Of a stretch of DNA of 64,000 nucleotides, positions 46,804-55,826 are shown in pieces (positions within the stretch are counted from its first letter, which is position 1; each line of letters opens with the position of its first letter). The stretch spans positions 5,084,001 to 5,148,000 of the forward strand of contig OX442319.1 of assembly GCA_949358305.1 (NCBI GenBank). The letters run 5' to 3'. The position numbers and the translations under genes are program-made. The stretch is from Strigamia acuminata (taxonomy: Eukaryota > Arthropoda > Chilopoda > Geophilomorpha > Linotaeniidae). The notes under the pieces are model-generated. The model was not told the origin of the DNA and made no database searches. It saw only the letters and a program-made list of their open reading frames with translations.

Positions 46804-49050
46804 ATGTACGAAGATATCCCAACCTATGACGACATTGAATACGAATATGAAGACTTGTACGAAGATGATGATAATTTATATTGGGAAGGAGAAGAAAGTT
46901 ATTCACCCATACCACAGTCCATTGGCTTATCCCAGCTGACAACAGCATGCATTATACCAACTTTGATTGATTCTTTGAATCCAGTTGGAAAGCTCATAAT
47001 TTTTAATGTACTTTTAAGAGCAATCACATCATTTGGTGATGAAAATTTAATTTTTTATTCAATAATTTGTACTAATTTATATTTTTCTTTAAAATAGTGT
47101 CTTTTAAGCCTTTGTGGATCCACATACTGTCCAGCATTATGGGTCTTGTGGCATTGCATTTGTTTGCTGGATACAAAATGATTTATGTGATGGTTTTGTG
47201 TTGCTTGTCTTATCTGGTGTTTTTTGTTATTCAGAAAGCGAGTAATATAAAATATGGGCCGTTGAGTGCCACCATTACTGTGATGTTTATAGTTATTTGG
47301 TAAATATATTTAAAGTAAAAGTTGTATTAACTGGCATCGGAATAACCGGAAAGGTCTATTAATTAACCGGAATGTTTTCGAAAAACTACGTTAAAAATAT
47401 ATAACTGTGCGAAGTCCGATAATTTTAAATTAAATAGTGGAGAAAATATCATTTCTGAACATGATCAGTGGGACCGATGCATTAACGATATTAATTTTGC
47501 CTTGCGCGTCTAAATCTTACGTATAAAGCTCCGTTATCTGGAAAATTTTGATTTCCGGTCACGATCTTGCCAGATAAAGCAGCTTGTACTGTATTTTCAC
47601 GATTTTTTATTTAACTAGTGAAGTTTTTGTTGTCGAATCGAAGGAATGGCACATAATAAGAGGGATTCAAATGATAATTGTGATGAAGGTGATTTCTCTG
47701 GGCTTTGATTTGGATTCAGGGATCACGCCTCGGCTACCCACGCTCATCGAGTTCTTCGGCTACTGTCTTTGTCCTGGCTCTGTCATTTTTGGGCCTTGGC
47801 ACAGCTACAAACAATACTCAAATTTCTTCTCCAAATTGCATCTGGTAAATTATTAAACAAATTTAAATTTCCTCAAAAATTAAATTTTTATTTTTCTCAA
47901 ATTTAAGCCTCGCGTAGGAATTTTATTTCTTCGGATAATCATCGCTGGAGTTGTGAGCGTCGGTTTTTTATTACTTTCAACTTGTTTCCTGCAATGGATG
48001 GGCCAAGATGTCGAAAATAAGTACGGAATTTAGTAATGGATAGTTGTTTTTGCTGTAATTTAATTTATTCTTGCCGATTTAGATGGTTCGCGGCGTATCG
48101 CGACGCGTTATCGTTCCGGAGCAGTCATTATTTCATTAGTTTTATATCTGAATTTACATTACTCATTGTGGCAGTGGAGTCGTTTCAGATGAATGTTTGG
48201 TATAATGAATTTTTAAAAGAAATAAAATTTATTAAATAAAAATTATTTTTTTATTTTATTTCAGGAAATGTTTCGTATCTCAACCGCACAGAACTGAATT
48301 TCCCCGCTCACTAACCGACGTCGTGGTGGCGTGGAACATTCCCATGCATTATTGGCTTAAAACTTGTAATTTTCTCGTGTTTTAAAGATTATTTAACCTG
48401 TGTGAATACAACTCGAATTTCCTTCCAGATGTTTTCAAAGTTGTCAAACCGTTGAACTCGTTTGCGGGGATTTTAAGCACTTACGCTGCTAGTTCGTTGT
48501 TACATGTACGAAGAATAATAATAATAATAATAATAATAACTGTGACTTTTTAATGACGGTTTTTGTTGTTTGTTTAGGGCTTAAATTTCCAACTTGCAGC
48601 AGTTTTGTTATCGCTGGGATTTTATACGTATGTGGAATTCATATTTCGACACAAATTGGCGTTGATATTCAACGCGTGCATTTTGACCCGGAAATGTAAA
48701 AACGATTGCTCACATCACTACAAACAAGTACTAAAATTAAATCAATAAAAATTGAATAATAAATTAATTTTTTATTTTTTTTTAGTATCATCCATTAGTA
48801 GTTTTAACCAATTTAGGATTTCTGGTTTTGACAATTTTCCATTTAGCTTATTTAGGAGTGATGTTTGATGACAATTCGTCGCTCCAAGACGAGGTAGAAA
48901 TGATTTTGTGACAAAATTTTATAATTTCTTTAACTTTTCTTTATTTTTTAGGGTTACAATATGGATCACACACTTAGTAAATGGAGTAACCTAAATTACG
49001 CCAGTCATTCAATAGTTTTAGGAATGTATACAATTTACTTATTAATCTAA
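46804..49050 (+). CDS. PORCN: Porcupine, Wnt-specific protein-serine O-palmitoleoyltransferase
   Basis: Ten exons join to 474 residues: 46804-47035, 47098-47299, 47619-47844, 47908-48020, 48083-48199, 48265-48365, 48429-48505, 48578-48727, 48786-48893 and 48952-49050. An acidic Tyr-rich N-terminus (YDDIEYEYEDLYEDDDNLYW) precedes the multipass MBOAT core. Diagnostic blocks are RGIQMIIVMKVISLGFDLDS, GYCLCPGSVIFGPWHSY, VVAWNIPMHYWLKTYVFK with the conserved Asn, and STYAASSLLHGLNFQLAAVL with the catalytic His. NDCSHHY, IFHLAYLGVMFD and KWSNLNYASHS complete the family pattern. In the ER membrane it attaches palmitoleate to Wnts, which they need for secretion. The protein ends LGMYTIYLLI, near the vertebrate end point. 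Its promoter region was copied by the FBXO7 duplication upstream. Confidence 0.96.
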
Positions 49051-49439
49051 TTTTTTTTTTTTTTTTTTTTACATATTTTTTGAATACTTTTATGATATTA
49101 TATTTTTTATTTTTTAATTATTTGTCAAAGAAAAAAAATTCCGATCATGAAAGCAATAATGTGAATAAACGATTTTACAAACACAACAATTTGTCGAACT
49201 TGCATTATTAACTCGCCGCACACCAAACAATTTTAAAATGTTGAAATTGTATCCATGACAACAGATTATCTATCTGACAGGAATTGGAAGATTTTTAATT
49301 TTTCAGAAAAAACGCAACAGCTCTCTTTCAAAATTATCTCGGCAGAAGGTCTGTACGGAAAATTCTAGCTTTCCAAGCACAATTCATATAATTGTACTCG
49401 TCTTTCCCACCTAGGATCGTCTTGAACGACTAAATTAAT
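49051..49439. other. Intergenic between PORCN and the small-HSP-like cluster
   Basis: It has the PORCN 3' UTR (AATAAA at about 49163) and the 5' region of the first cluster gene. GGAAAATTCTAGCTTTCC (49359-49376) contains a GAAnnTTC pair, the core of a heat-shock element, but this short motif could be chance. Confidence 0.5.
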
Positions 49440-51119
49440 ATGTTTAACGTGTCCATCGAAGGACACGACCGAGCAGCCTTCAATATAAATGGTGCACATC
49501 GATTTAATTACTATATAGAAACCATGAAGCGGGAAATACGGCGGGAAAGGAATGGCATTAAGACACCGGTTTCACGTCCCCGGAAAAAGAAGAAAGAAAC
49601 CAAACTACCTTGTCGGATCCGACACGAGAAAAAAATTAAACCAGGGACGAAACTGGGGACGAAACTGAGGACGAAACCGGGGACGAAACTGGGGACGAAA
49701 CTGGGGACGAAACTGAGAACGAAACTGGGGACGAAACTAGGGACGAAACTGGGGACGAAACTGGGGACGAAACCGGGGACGAAACCGGGGACGAAACCGG
49801 GGACGAAACCGGGGACGAAACCGGGGACGAAACCGGGGACGAAGCCGGGGACGAAGCCGAGGACGAAACCGGGGACGAAACCGGGGACGAAACCAGGGAT
49901 GAAACCAAGGATGAAACCAGGGATGAAACCATGGATGAAACCGGGGACGAAACCGGGGACGAAACCGGGGATGAAACCAAGGATGAAACCAGGGATGAAA
50001 CCATGGATGAAACCGGGGACGAAACCGGGGACGAAACCGGGGATGAAACCAAGGATGAAACCAGGGACGAAACCAGGGATGAAACCATGGATGAAACCAG
50101 GGATGAAACCAGGGACGAAACCAGGGATGAAACCATGGATAAAACCAGGGACGAAACCAGGGACGAAACCAGGGACGAAACCATGGATGAAACCAGGGAC
50201 GAAACCAGGGACGAAACCAGGGACGAAACCAGGGACGAAACCAGGGACGAAACCAGGGACGAAACCAGGGACGAAACCAGGGATGAAACCATGGATGAAA
50301 CCAGGGACGAAACCAAGGATGAAACCAGGGACGAAACTAGGGACGAAACTAGGGACGAAACCAGGGACGAAACCAGGGACCAACAAGGGTAAAAAGGTGG
50401 TGGGCAAATCTCGTCAGACCGCCGTCGAACGGTACAAGAAATTTAAGAAGACTCTCCAGCGGATTAATCCGAAAATGAAAAAAAGAGCCCAAATGATTCT
50501 CGCGCAGCGTGGAAAGCACAAACTGAAAACCCGGAAAGTAGTAATACCTAAAAAGAAAATAATTGTGAAGGCTGTCAAAAAAACACGAGCCGTTGCTAAA
50601 AAATCGACAGCGAAAAAGGTGGTCGCGAAATATAATGTGAAAAATGCTCGCGAGCGGAGAACGGAAACACGGAATCAGATGAAGGCGGCCGCCATTTTTA
50701 AGGCACCGCTGAAGATGCCGCCGAAACCCCGCCCGATTCACGTTCCGGACAAACCGATTGGGGTGGTGACTTGCTCCAAAGAGAAGTGGGTTTTGAAACT
50801 CGATTTTAGCAACATGGCTGTGCGGAATGTCAAAGTATTTATAGCCGACAGGAAGGTGGAAGTCCGGGGACTATATCGCGCGCACAAGAACGTGTGGAAG
50901 AACATCAACGAAAACTACGTGGTTCCTGCCGGTTATCCGTGCGTCGTTCATAATAACAAAAACGGGATTTGGACTATTGTGGCGAGAGATTGTAAAGGGA
51001 AATGCACGTGGCATCGACCAGAGTGGCCGTTTTCCGACGGGTTCAAGTGGCCGTGGCAGGAAACGCCAACCTGGTCTTCGGGAGAGAAGAGACAGTTTAC
51101 TGAGTTTAATCTGCACTAG
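49440..51119 (+). CDS. Small-HSP-like cluster gene A: lysine-rich tetrapeptide repeats plus alpha-crystallin-like domain
   Basis: One exon encodes 559 residues; a shorter start at 49524 (MKREIRRERNG) is equally likely. Residues about 68-315 are some 60 copies of K-(P/L)-(G/R/W)-(T/M), from a 12-bp DNA repeat. A second basic part (KKVVGKSRQTAVERYKKFKK; KKSTAKKVVAKY) precedes the C-terminal domain at about 438-515: KWVLKLDFSNMAVRNVKVFI, VEVRGLYRAHKNVWKNINEN, YVVPAGYPC, GIWTIVARDC. The order of strands, the (N/E)NY-(I/V)P-GYP block and the final G-WTIVA strand fit an alpha-crystallin (HSP20) fold. The tail CKGKCTWHRPEWPFSDGFKW is shared with genes B and D. Its strongly basic repeats suggest binding to acidic partners (nucleic acid or microtubules), but that is inference. 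No intron, same strand as its paralogues. Confidence 0.8.
   Translation: MFNVSIEGHDRAAFNINGAHRFNYYIETMKREIRRERNGIKTPVSRPRKKKKETKLPCRIRHEKKIKPGTKLGTKLRTKPGTKLGTKLGTKLRTKLGTKLGTKLGTKLGTKPGTKPGTKPGTKPGTKPGTKPGTKPGTKPRTKPGTKPGTKPGMKPRMKPGMKPWMKPGTKPGTKPGMKPRMKPGMKPWMKPGTKPGTKPGMKPRMKPGTKPGMKPWMKPGMKPGTKPGMKPWIKPGTKPGTKPGTKPWMKPGTKPGTKPGTKPGTKPGTKPGTKPGTKPGMKPWMKPGTKPRMKPGTKLGTKLGTKPGTKPGTNKGKKVVGKSRQTAVERYKKFKKTLQRINPKMKKRAQMILAQRGKHKLKTRKVVIPKKKIIVKAVKKTRAVAKKSTAKKVVAKYNVKNARERRTETRNQMKAAAIFKAPLKMPPKPRPIHVPDKPIGVVTCSKEKWVLKLDFSNMAVRNVKVFIADRKVEVRGLYRAHKNVWKNINENYVVPAGYPCVVHNNKNGIWTIVARDCKGKCTWHRPEWPFSDGFKWPWQETPTWSSGEKRQFTEFNLH
49641..50385. repeat. Coding 12-bp minisatellite (ACGAAACCAGGG)
   Basis: About 62 units encode KPGT/KPGM and variants, giving long open frames on both strands and in all phases. 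Only the frame joined to the alpha-crystallin-like domain is supported as real. Repeat number is likely to vary between individuals. Confidence 0.95.
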
Positions 51120-51349
51120 TGTCAGCAAATGTCAAACAACTAATGAAACAAAAGAATTAAAAAATAGAAAATTTAAACGTTTTATTTTATTTCATTTCGT
51201 TTTATTCCATTTGACAAGGTTTCACGAACCGGAACACCATGGTCACTTATATCCGGGTGGCCCAAATCAAAAAAATGTACCGGTGCAGGTACACCTTGGA
51301 CCAAGGGGACACAGTACTTTTCAAAAAGTACTGCATCTCATGGTGGGAG

Positions 51350-51935
51350 GGAGGATTATTTTCGACCTGGATTTCTTTCGACCAGGAATATTATCGACTT
51401 TTGGCAAAACTGGACGCTGTTCGACCAGGATTGTAGTCGACCAGGATTCCTTTCGACCGGATTTTTTTCGACCAGGAATATTTTCGACCAGGAATATTTT
51501 CGACCAGGATTTTTTTCGATCAGGATTTCTCTCGACTAGGATTCCTTTCGACCGGGAAAATTTTCGACTTGGTTGAAATAAAATTTGCATTTTTTATTTT
51601 GTGTTTTTCATCATTTTTGTTTATTTTTCTCTTTCTTTATAGTCGATTTTATAATTTTTTGGTGTTTTCTCATCATTTTTTTTTCATTTTTGATGTTTAT
51701 TTTCTTATTTTCGACCAAGATCATTTGATCCAAGACGAAAGGAATCCTGGTCGAAAGGAATCCTGGTTGAAAGGAATCTTGGTCTAAAGGATTCCTAGTC
51801 GACAGAATTCCTGATCGAAAGAATTCCTGATCGAAAACATTAGCGGTCGAAAAATATCAGGTCGAAAATAATCCAGTCGAAATTTATCCAGTCGAAAATA
51901 GTACTGGTCGAAAGGAATCCAGTCTAAAAAATTCC
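51350..51935. repeat. Fold-back minisatellite: TTTCGACCAGGA on one arm, TCCTGGTCGAAA on the other
   Basis: The left arm (51350-51560) repeats TTCGACCAGGAATATTTTCG; the right arm (51710-51935) repeats the reverse complement, GGTCGAAAGGAATCCTGGTC. The spacer is T-rich. The transcript could fold into a long imperfect hairpin. Confidence 0.88.
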
Positions 51936-52499
51936 ACCGTGCCCTCGTGGTAGTGGCACTGGTACAGTACCACTTTTTTTAGTACCACACAACTTTACTT
52001 TAGGTAAAATCTAAAAAAAAATAGCAAAATCTTACAAAATCTAGCAAAATCTTGCAAAATCTAGCAAAATCTCACAAAATCTAGCAAAATCTCAAAAAAT
52101 CTAGCAAAATCTCACAAAATCTAGCAAAATCTCACAAAATCCTGCAAAATCTCGCATGATCTCTTACGGGTACATCTGAAAAATCCACAAAAATACCGCT
52201 GAAGAGATTCAAAAAGTACCACAATCAAACCTGGCGAATTGGAACAAAAATTGATCAAAATCGCAAATATCTCGAGAACGAAAACTCGGATCGTCAAAAA
52301 CTAAACACCAAACGAAAGAAGACCAAAAACTGCACCAAAAACTTTAATCAAACAACACTGCCCACAACTAATGATCAATACATATTTAATTGAACAATAT
52401 ACCCGCATATCCGCCATTACATACCGGTATTCCTACAACAATTTCCCCTGTCTCACGCTTCAACAATATCACACAGTTGCCAACTCAATGACGTTCCAT

Positions 52500-52512
52500 G
52501 TTCCTTAGCAAC
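52500..52512 (+). promoter_or_regulatory. X-box-like motif GTTCCTTAGCAAC upstream of gene B
   Basis: The identical 13-mer occurs upstream of gene C (54101-54113), about 95-105 bases before each hairpin. The right half TAGCAAC is a good RFX half-site; the left half is imperfect. GTTGCCAAC lies nearby at about 52477. Confidence 0.5.
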
Positions 52513-52605
52513 TTGAATCTTTCGGCCATAATAATGTCGTAAAAAAATTCGTAAAATTCGGATATATACTAAACAGTAAACACATTTAGTCCCGTCCGAA
52601 AAAAA

Positions 52606-52631
52606 GGGCTGAGTTCAACAGAACTCAGCCC
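52606..52631 (+). promoter_or_regulatory. Perfect hairpin GGGCTGAGTTC-AACA-GAACTCAGCCC in the gene B leader
   Basis: An 11-bp stem with a 4-base loop lies 52 bases before the ATG. Gene C has the same stem at 54199-54220. It may be a palindromic protein-binding site or an RNA hairpin in the 5' UTR; the TATA-like GATATATACT at 52561 suggests it is transcribed. Confidence 0.75.
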
Positions 52632-52683
52632 ACGCATCCTCGCTTCCACTGACAAACGAACAACTCTTTTCTCGTCTCCCGAA

Positions 52684-53208
52684 ATGGCGTCGAAGGGCGA
52701 AAACACAAACACCACAGCCGACAAACCCGAAAACGAAGATCCAGACTCATCCGCGGTCGCGGCCGTGCGGGCGAAAAAGACGGTCGCTGCGAGAAGGGCT
52801 TCGGAGCAGAAAAACGGGAAACGAGCCAGTCGGACGACGCCGGGACCGAAATCGCACGCGGATCCCGCCCAGGACCAACCAATAGGCAAAGTGACGGTCA
52901 ACGACGAGAAATGGGTGTTGACTTTCGATTTGAGCAACATGGATGTGCGTCAACTCAAAGTGAACACGGTGGACAGGGAGGTGCAAGTGCGGGGACTCTA
53001 TCGCGGCCACAAGAACGTGTGGAAGAACATCAACGAAAACTACACGATTCCCGACGGTTATCCGTGCGTGTCGCACAACAACAAGAACGGGAGTTGTTGC
53101 ATCGTGGCGAGAAATTGTCAGGGGAAATGCGAGTGGCATCAGCCGGGGTGGCCGTTTCCTGAAGGGTTCAAGTGGCCGTGGGAGGGACGCCCAAATTGGC
53201 CTTTTTGA
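52684..53208 (+). CDS. Small-HSP-like cluster gene B
   Basis: One exon encodes 174 residues. A short Ala/Lys/Arg-rich N-terminus (1-62) leads into the alpha-crystallin-like domain (about 64-140): KPIGKVTVNDEKWVLTFDLS, NMDVRQLKVNTVDREVQVRG, LYRGHKNVWKNINENYTIPD and GSCCIVARNC. The tail is CQGKCEWHQPGWPFPEGFKW, ending PWEGRPNWPF. Canonical small HSPs are ATP-independent chaperones, but this family lacks the usual A-x-x-x-n-GxL signature and the C-terminal IxI motif, so chaperone activity is not assured. I know no named family with the CxGxCxWHxPxWPF tail. The leader has a TATA-like box, a hairpin and an X-box-like site, all shared with gene C. It is the best-preserved member of the cluster. Confidence 0.85.
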   Translation: MASKGENTNTTADKPENEDPDSSAVAAVRAKKTVAARRASEQKNGKRASRTTPGPKSHADPAQDQPIGKVTVNDEKWVLTFDLSNMDVRQLKVNTVDREVQVRGLYRGHKNVWKNINENYTIPDGYPCVSHNNKNGSCCIVARNCQGKCEWHQPGWPFPEGFKWPWEGRPNWPF

Positions 53209-53386
53209 TTGAAAAGGCGGAAAGGAATTGTAAAAATTTTGCGTTTTAGTTAAATGTTTTGATTTTATAATTGTTTAAAAAAATTGACGCTGATATATCG
53301 AATGAAATAAATTTACACAATTTATCCAATAAAATCAAATAAAAAATCAGAAAAAATATTTTATTTGCCCAATAGGATTTTTAATA

Positions 53387-53961
53387 CAGTCGAAACTTCT
53401 TTATAACGAATCGTAACCCGAAAAAATCGATCCGTTATAACGAAAATTTGTTATAACGAAAATTCGTTACAACGAAAATTCGTTATTACGATAATTCGTT
53501 CTAACTAAAATTCGTCGTAACTAAAATTCATTTTCCGTAAATTCGTTTAAACTAAAATTCGTTATAACAAAAATTCGTTAAAACAAAAATTCGTAAAACA
53601 AAAATTCGTAAAAACAAAAATTCGCTGTCACAAAAATTCGTTATAACAATAATTCGTTATAACAAAAATTCGTTATAACAAAAATTCGTTATAACAAAAA
53701 TTCGTTATAACAAAAATTCGTTATAACAATAATTCGTTATAACAAAAATTCGTAAAACAAAAATTCGTAAAAACAAAAATTCGTTGTCACAAAAATTCGT
53801 TTTAACAATAATTCGTTATAATAAAAATTCGTTATAACGAAATTCGGTATATCAAAATTTTTTAACATGGTGTTCTATGGCCAGCCAACCAAACTAGCCA
53901 TTTTTAGGTATTCGTTATATCGATGATTCGTTATATCGCGATTTATAAAGACTTTCGACTA
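53387..53961. mobile_element. Tc1/mariner (pogo/Tigger-like) MITE with an internally amplified end
   Basis: The ends CAGTCGAAACTTCTTTATAA (left) and, reversed, TAGTCGAAAGTCTTTATAAA (right) are inverted repeats. TA duplications lie at 53385-53386 and 53962-53963. The interior is some 25 copies of a ~16-bp unit AACAAAAATTCGTTAT, apparently derived from the terminal TTATAACGAA sequence. There is no transposase. Confidence 0.85.
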
Positions 53962-54100
53962 TATTATTTCTCATCTTAAAATTGGGTTGTTTTCTCTGCC
54001 AAGCGTGTGTGTGTCTCCGTGCAGCTTCTCGTGTTTGTTTAGATTTCTATCTGCGATCGTCTCATGTGCTGCAACAATGCTGCGGAGTTTCCAAGACAAC

Positions 54101-54113
54101 GTTCCTTAGCAAC
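54101..54113 (+). promoter_or_regulatory. X-box-like motif GTTCCTTAGCAAC upstream of gene C
   Basis: Identical to the site at 52500-52512 and in the same relative place. It is followed in both by (T/C)TTTCGGC or TCATTCGGC and an A-rich stretch, so about 100 bp of promoter is shared. Confidence 0.5.
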
Positions 54114-54198
54114 CTAAGTCATTCGGCAATAACAAAATGGCAAAAAGACGTAAAAATGTAGAATGCTAAACATCACGTATATTCCTGAGTGAAAACAA

Positions 54199-54220
54199 GG
54201 GCTGAGTTCAAACTCAGCCC
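54199..54220 (+). promoter_or_regulatory. Hairpin GGGCTGAGTT-CA-AACTCAGCCC in the gene C leader
   Basis: It has the same stem as in gene B but a shorter loop, so the palindrome itself has been kept while the centre changed. It lies 42 bases before the ATG. Confidence 0.75.
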
Positions 54221-54262
54221 TAACACCCGCACTGACAAGCAAAGCTCTTCTCACTTTGTGAA

Positions 54263-54958
54263 ATGGCGCCCAGAAAAGCCACGACAAAACGACCCGTTCC
54301 TCGAAAACCGGCTGCAACCAGTGACGTGCGGGCGAAAAAAAAAGTCGTAAAACGAAACGTGAAAACGACCACCCCGAAAAAAAAGGAAAAACGAACAAAT
54401 CGCGCTCCGGCGGCCGCCAAACCGAAGAAATCGACGAAACCGACGAATAAACACAAATCGCCCGCGAATCGCAATAAGCATTACAAACCCCACAAGCCGC
54501 ACGCACCGCGGAAACCGCAGAGACCGCAGAGAGCCCCGCAGAAACCGCAGAGACCGCAGAAACCTCACAACCACTACCGGTACCAGAGACCGCAGAACCC
54601 GGCGAAACCGGCGCGACAGCACAAACCGTTAGGAACCGTGAGATTGAACAAAGACAAGTGGATGTTGACTGTTAATATTAGCAAGCTGGATGTTCGTCAA
54701 ATCAAAGTGAACACGGTGAACAGGGAGGTGAAGATCCGGGGGTGTTATAAGACGAGGAAGAACGAGTGGAAGGAAATCAACGAAAATTACGTCATTCCGG
54801 AAGGTTATCTGTGCATCGCGGAGACGCACAAGGACGGGAATTGGTCGATCGTGGCGAAAAATTGTCAAGGAAACTGTCCGTTTCATCAACCCGGGGTGGC
54901 CGCGCCCCGAAAGCTATTGGGGGGGACGTCCAAACTAAATAGATCGCTTAGAATTTAG
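54263..54958 (+). CDS. Small-HSP-like cluster gene C, tail frameshifted
   Basis: One exon encodes 231 residues. Residues 1-118 are very basic, with Lys/Pro/Arg repeats (KPQRPQRAPQKPQRPQKPHN). The alpha-crystallin-like domain follows (about 120-197): KWMLTVNISKLDVRQIKVNT, VKIRGCYKTRKNEWKEINEN, YVIPEGYLC, GNWSIVAKNC. After CQGNCPFHQPG the protein reads VAAPRKLLGG instead of the family WPFPEG. A run of four G at about 54893-54896, where gene D has three, shifts the frame. Without the extra G the end would read WPRPESYWGGRPN and stop, like gene B. So the present tail is probably a recent frameshift or a sequence error. The core domain is intact. The promoter is shared with B. Confidence 0.82.
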   Translation: MAPRKATTKRPVPRKPAATSDVRAKKKVVKRNVKTTTPKKKEKRTNRAPAAAKPKKSTKPTNKHKSPANRNKHYKPHKPHAPRKPQRPQRAPQKPQRPQKPHNHYRYQRPQNPAKPARQHKPLGTVRLNKDKWMLTVNISKLDVRQIKVNTVNREVKIRGCYKTRKNEWKEINENYVIPEGYLCIAETHKDGNWSIVAKNCQGNCPFHQPGVAAPRKLLGGTSKLNRSLRI

Positions 54959-55334
54959 ATGGTTTATTTATTTGCAGCTGTGTAGATTATGTAAAAACTT
55001 GTAAAAATGTGTAAAAGAAATGTAAAAAGGCGTAAAAGTAATGTAAAAAGCTCAATGTTTAGTATATTTGATAAATTTTTTTAATTAAAAATTTGCCGGC
55101 AACAAAATGAAATAATTTGCCAAAAAATGTGTACAATAAAAGGAAATAAATTTCAGTGTAACAATAGTCTATTAATGTGTAATTGTCTGATAATACAACA
55201 ATATTATTACGAACAATGTTGTAGTTGCTCGTTCGTTACTTCGTTGGCCATAATAAAATTAAAAAATCGTAAAAATTCAAAAATGAAGTAAAAAATAAAA
55301 ATTCTGATTTCTTGCCGATCTTTCTTTTCGTGAA
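54959..55334. other. Intergenic between genes C and D
   Basis: It holds the C 3' UTR and a short promoter for D. The leader CTTTCTTTTCGTGAAATGGC resembles the last bases of the B and C leaders, but the hairpin is absent. Confidence 0.55.
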
Positions 55335-55826
55335 ATGGCGTCAAAGACTGAGCTCACTTCCGGTTTGTTTATTTCAAAATCAACTGCGATCTTTGAGGCT
55401 CGGGGGAAATGGACGGTCGCTGCGAAGAACGACACACGAGCGAGTGGGAGTGCGGCGACTGCCAAGTCGAAGGGACCGAAGAAAGTGAAATGGCGGCCGA
55501 ATCTCACTTCGGATAAACCGATAGGCAAGGTGACGTGCAACGATCACAAGTGGACTTTGAATTTGGATTTCAGCAAGATGGATGTTCGTCGCGTCAAAGT
55601 TAGCACGGTTAATGGGGAGGTGGAAGTCCGGGGACTGTATCGCGGCTACAAGAACGCGTGGAAGAATATCGAGGAAAATTATGCCATTCCTGATGGTTAT
55701 CCGTGTGTGTGTCAGAGCTGTAAATGCGGGAATTGGTCGGTCGTGGCGAGAGATTGTAAAGGAACGTGTGATTGGCATCGACCCGGGTGGCCGTTTCCAG
55801 AAGGGTTCGAGTGGAACCTTGATTGA
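55335..55826 (+). CDS. Small-HSP-like cluster gene D
   Basis: One exon encodes 163 residues. A short N-terminus ends KGPKKVKWRPNLTSD. The alpha-crystallin-like domain (about 60-137) reads KPIGKVTCNDHKWTLNLDFS, KMDVRRVKVSTVNGEVEVRG, LYRGYKNAWKNIEENYAIPD, GNWSVVARDC. The tail CKGTCDWHRPGWPFPEGFEW stops two residues after the Trp (NLD), so it lacks the PWEGRPNWPF of gene B. It is closest to B in length. It is the last member of the head-to-tail array and lacks the shared hairpin, so its expression may differ. Confidence 0.85.
   Translation: MASKTELTSGLFISKSTAIFEARGKWTVAAKNDTRASGSAATAKSKGPKKVKWRPNLTSDKPIGKVTCNDHKWTLNLDFSKMDVRRVKVSTVNGEVEVRGLYRGYKNAWKNIEENYAIPDGYPCVCQSCKCGNWSVVARDCKGTCDWHRPGWPFPEGFEWNLD

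Larger units (their letters stand above)
51120..52683. other. Intergenic with a fold-back repeat and MITE-related sequence
   Basis: It contains the fold-back element listed next, a (TAGCAAAATCTCACAAAATC) repeat at about 52020-52160, a block shared with the RSPH1 MITE at 52256-52400, and the promoter of gene B. I find no coding exon. Confidence 0.6.
53209..54262. other. Intergenic between genes B and C
   Basis: It has the 3' UTR of B, then the Tc1/mariner-type element listed next, then the promoter of C. No coding exon is seen. Confidence 0.6.

Noticed and set aside
49359-49376. Heat-shock element before cluster gene A
   Set aside because: Only one inverted GAAnnTTC pair is present and no comparable site precedes genes B-D, so it was not annotated as a regulatory feature.
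49511-50407. Opposite-strand and alternate-frame ORFs across the KPGT repeat (SLVSSLVSS; GFVPGFVPG; DETRDETR)
   Set aside because: All are shadows of the 12-bp repeat. Only the plus frame continues into a conserved domain.
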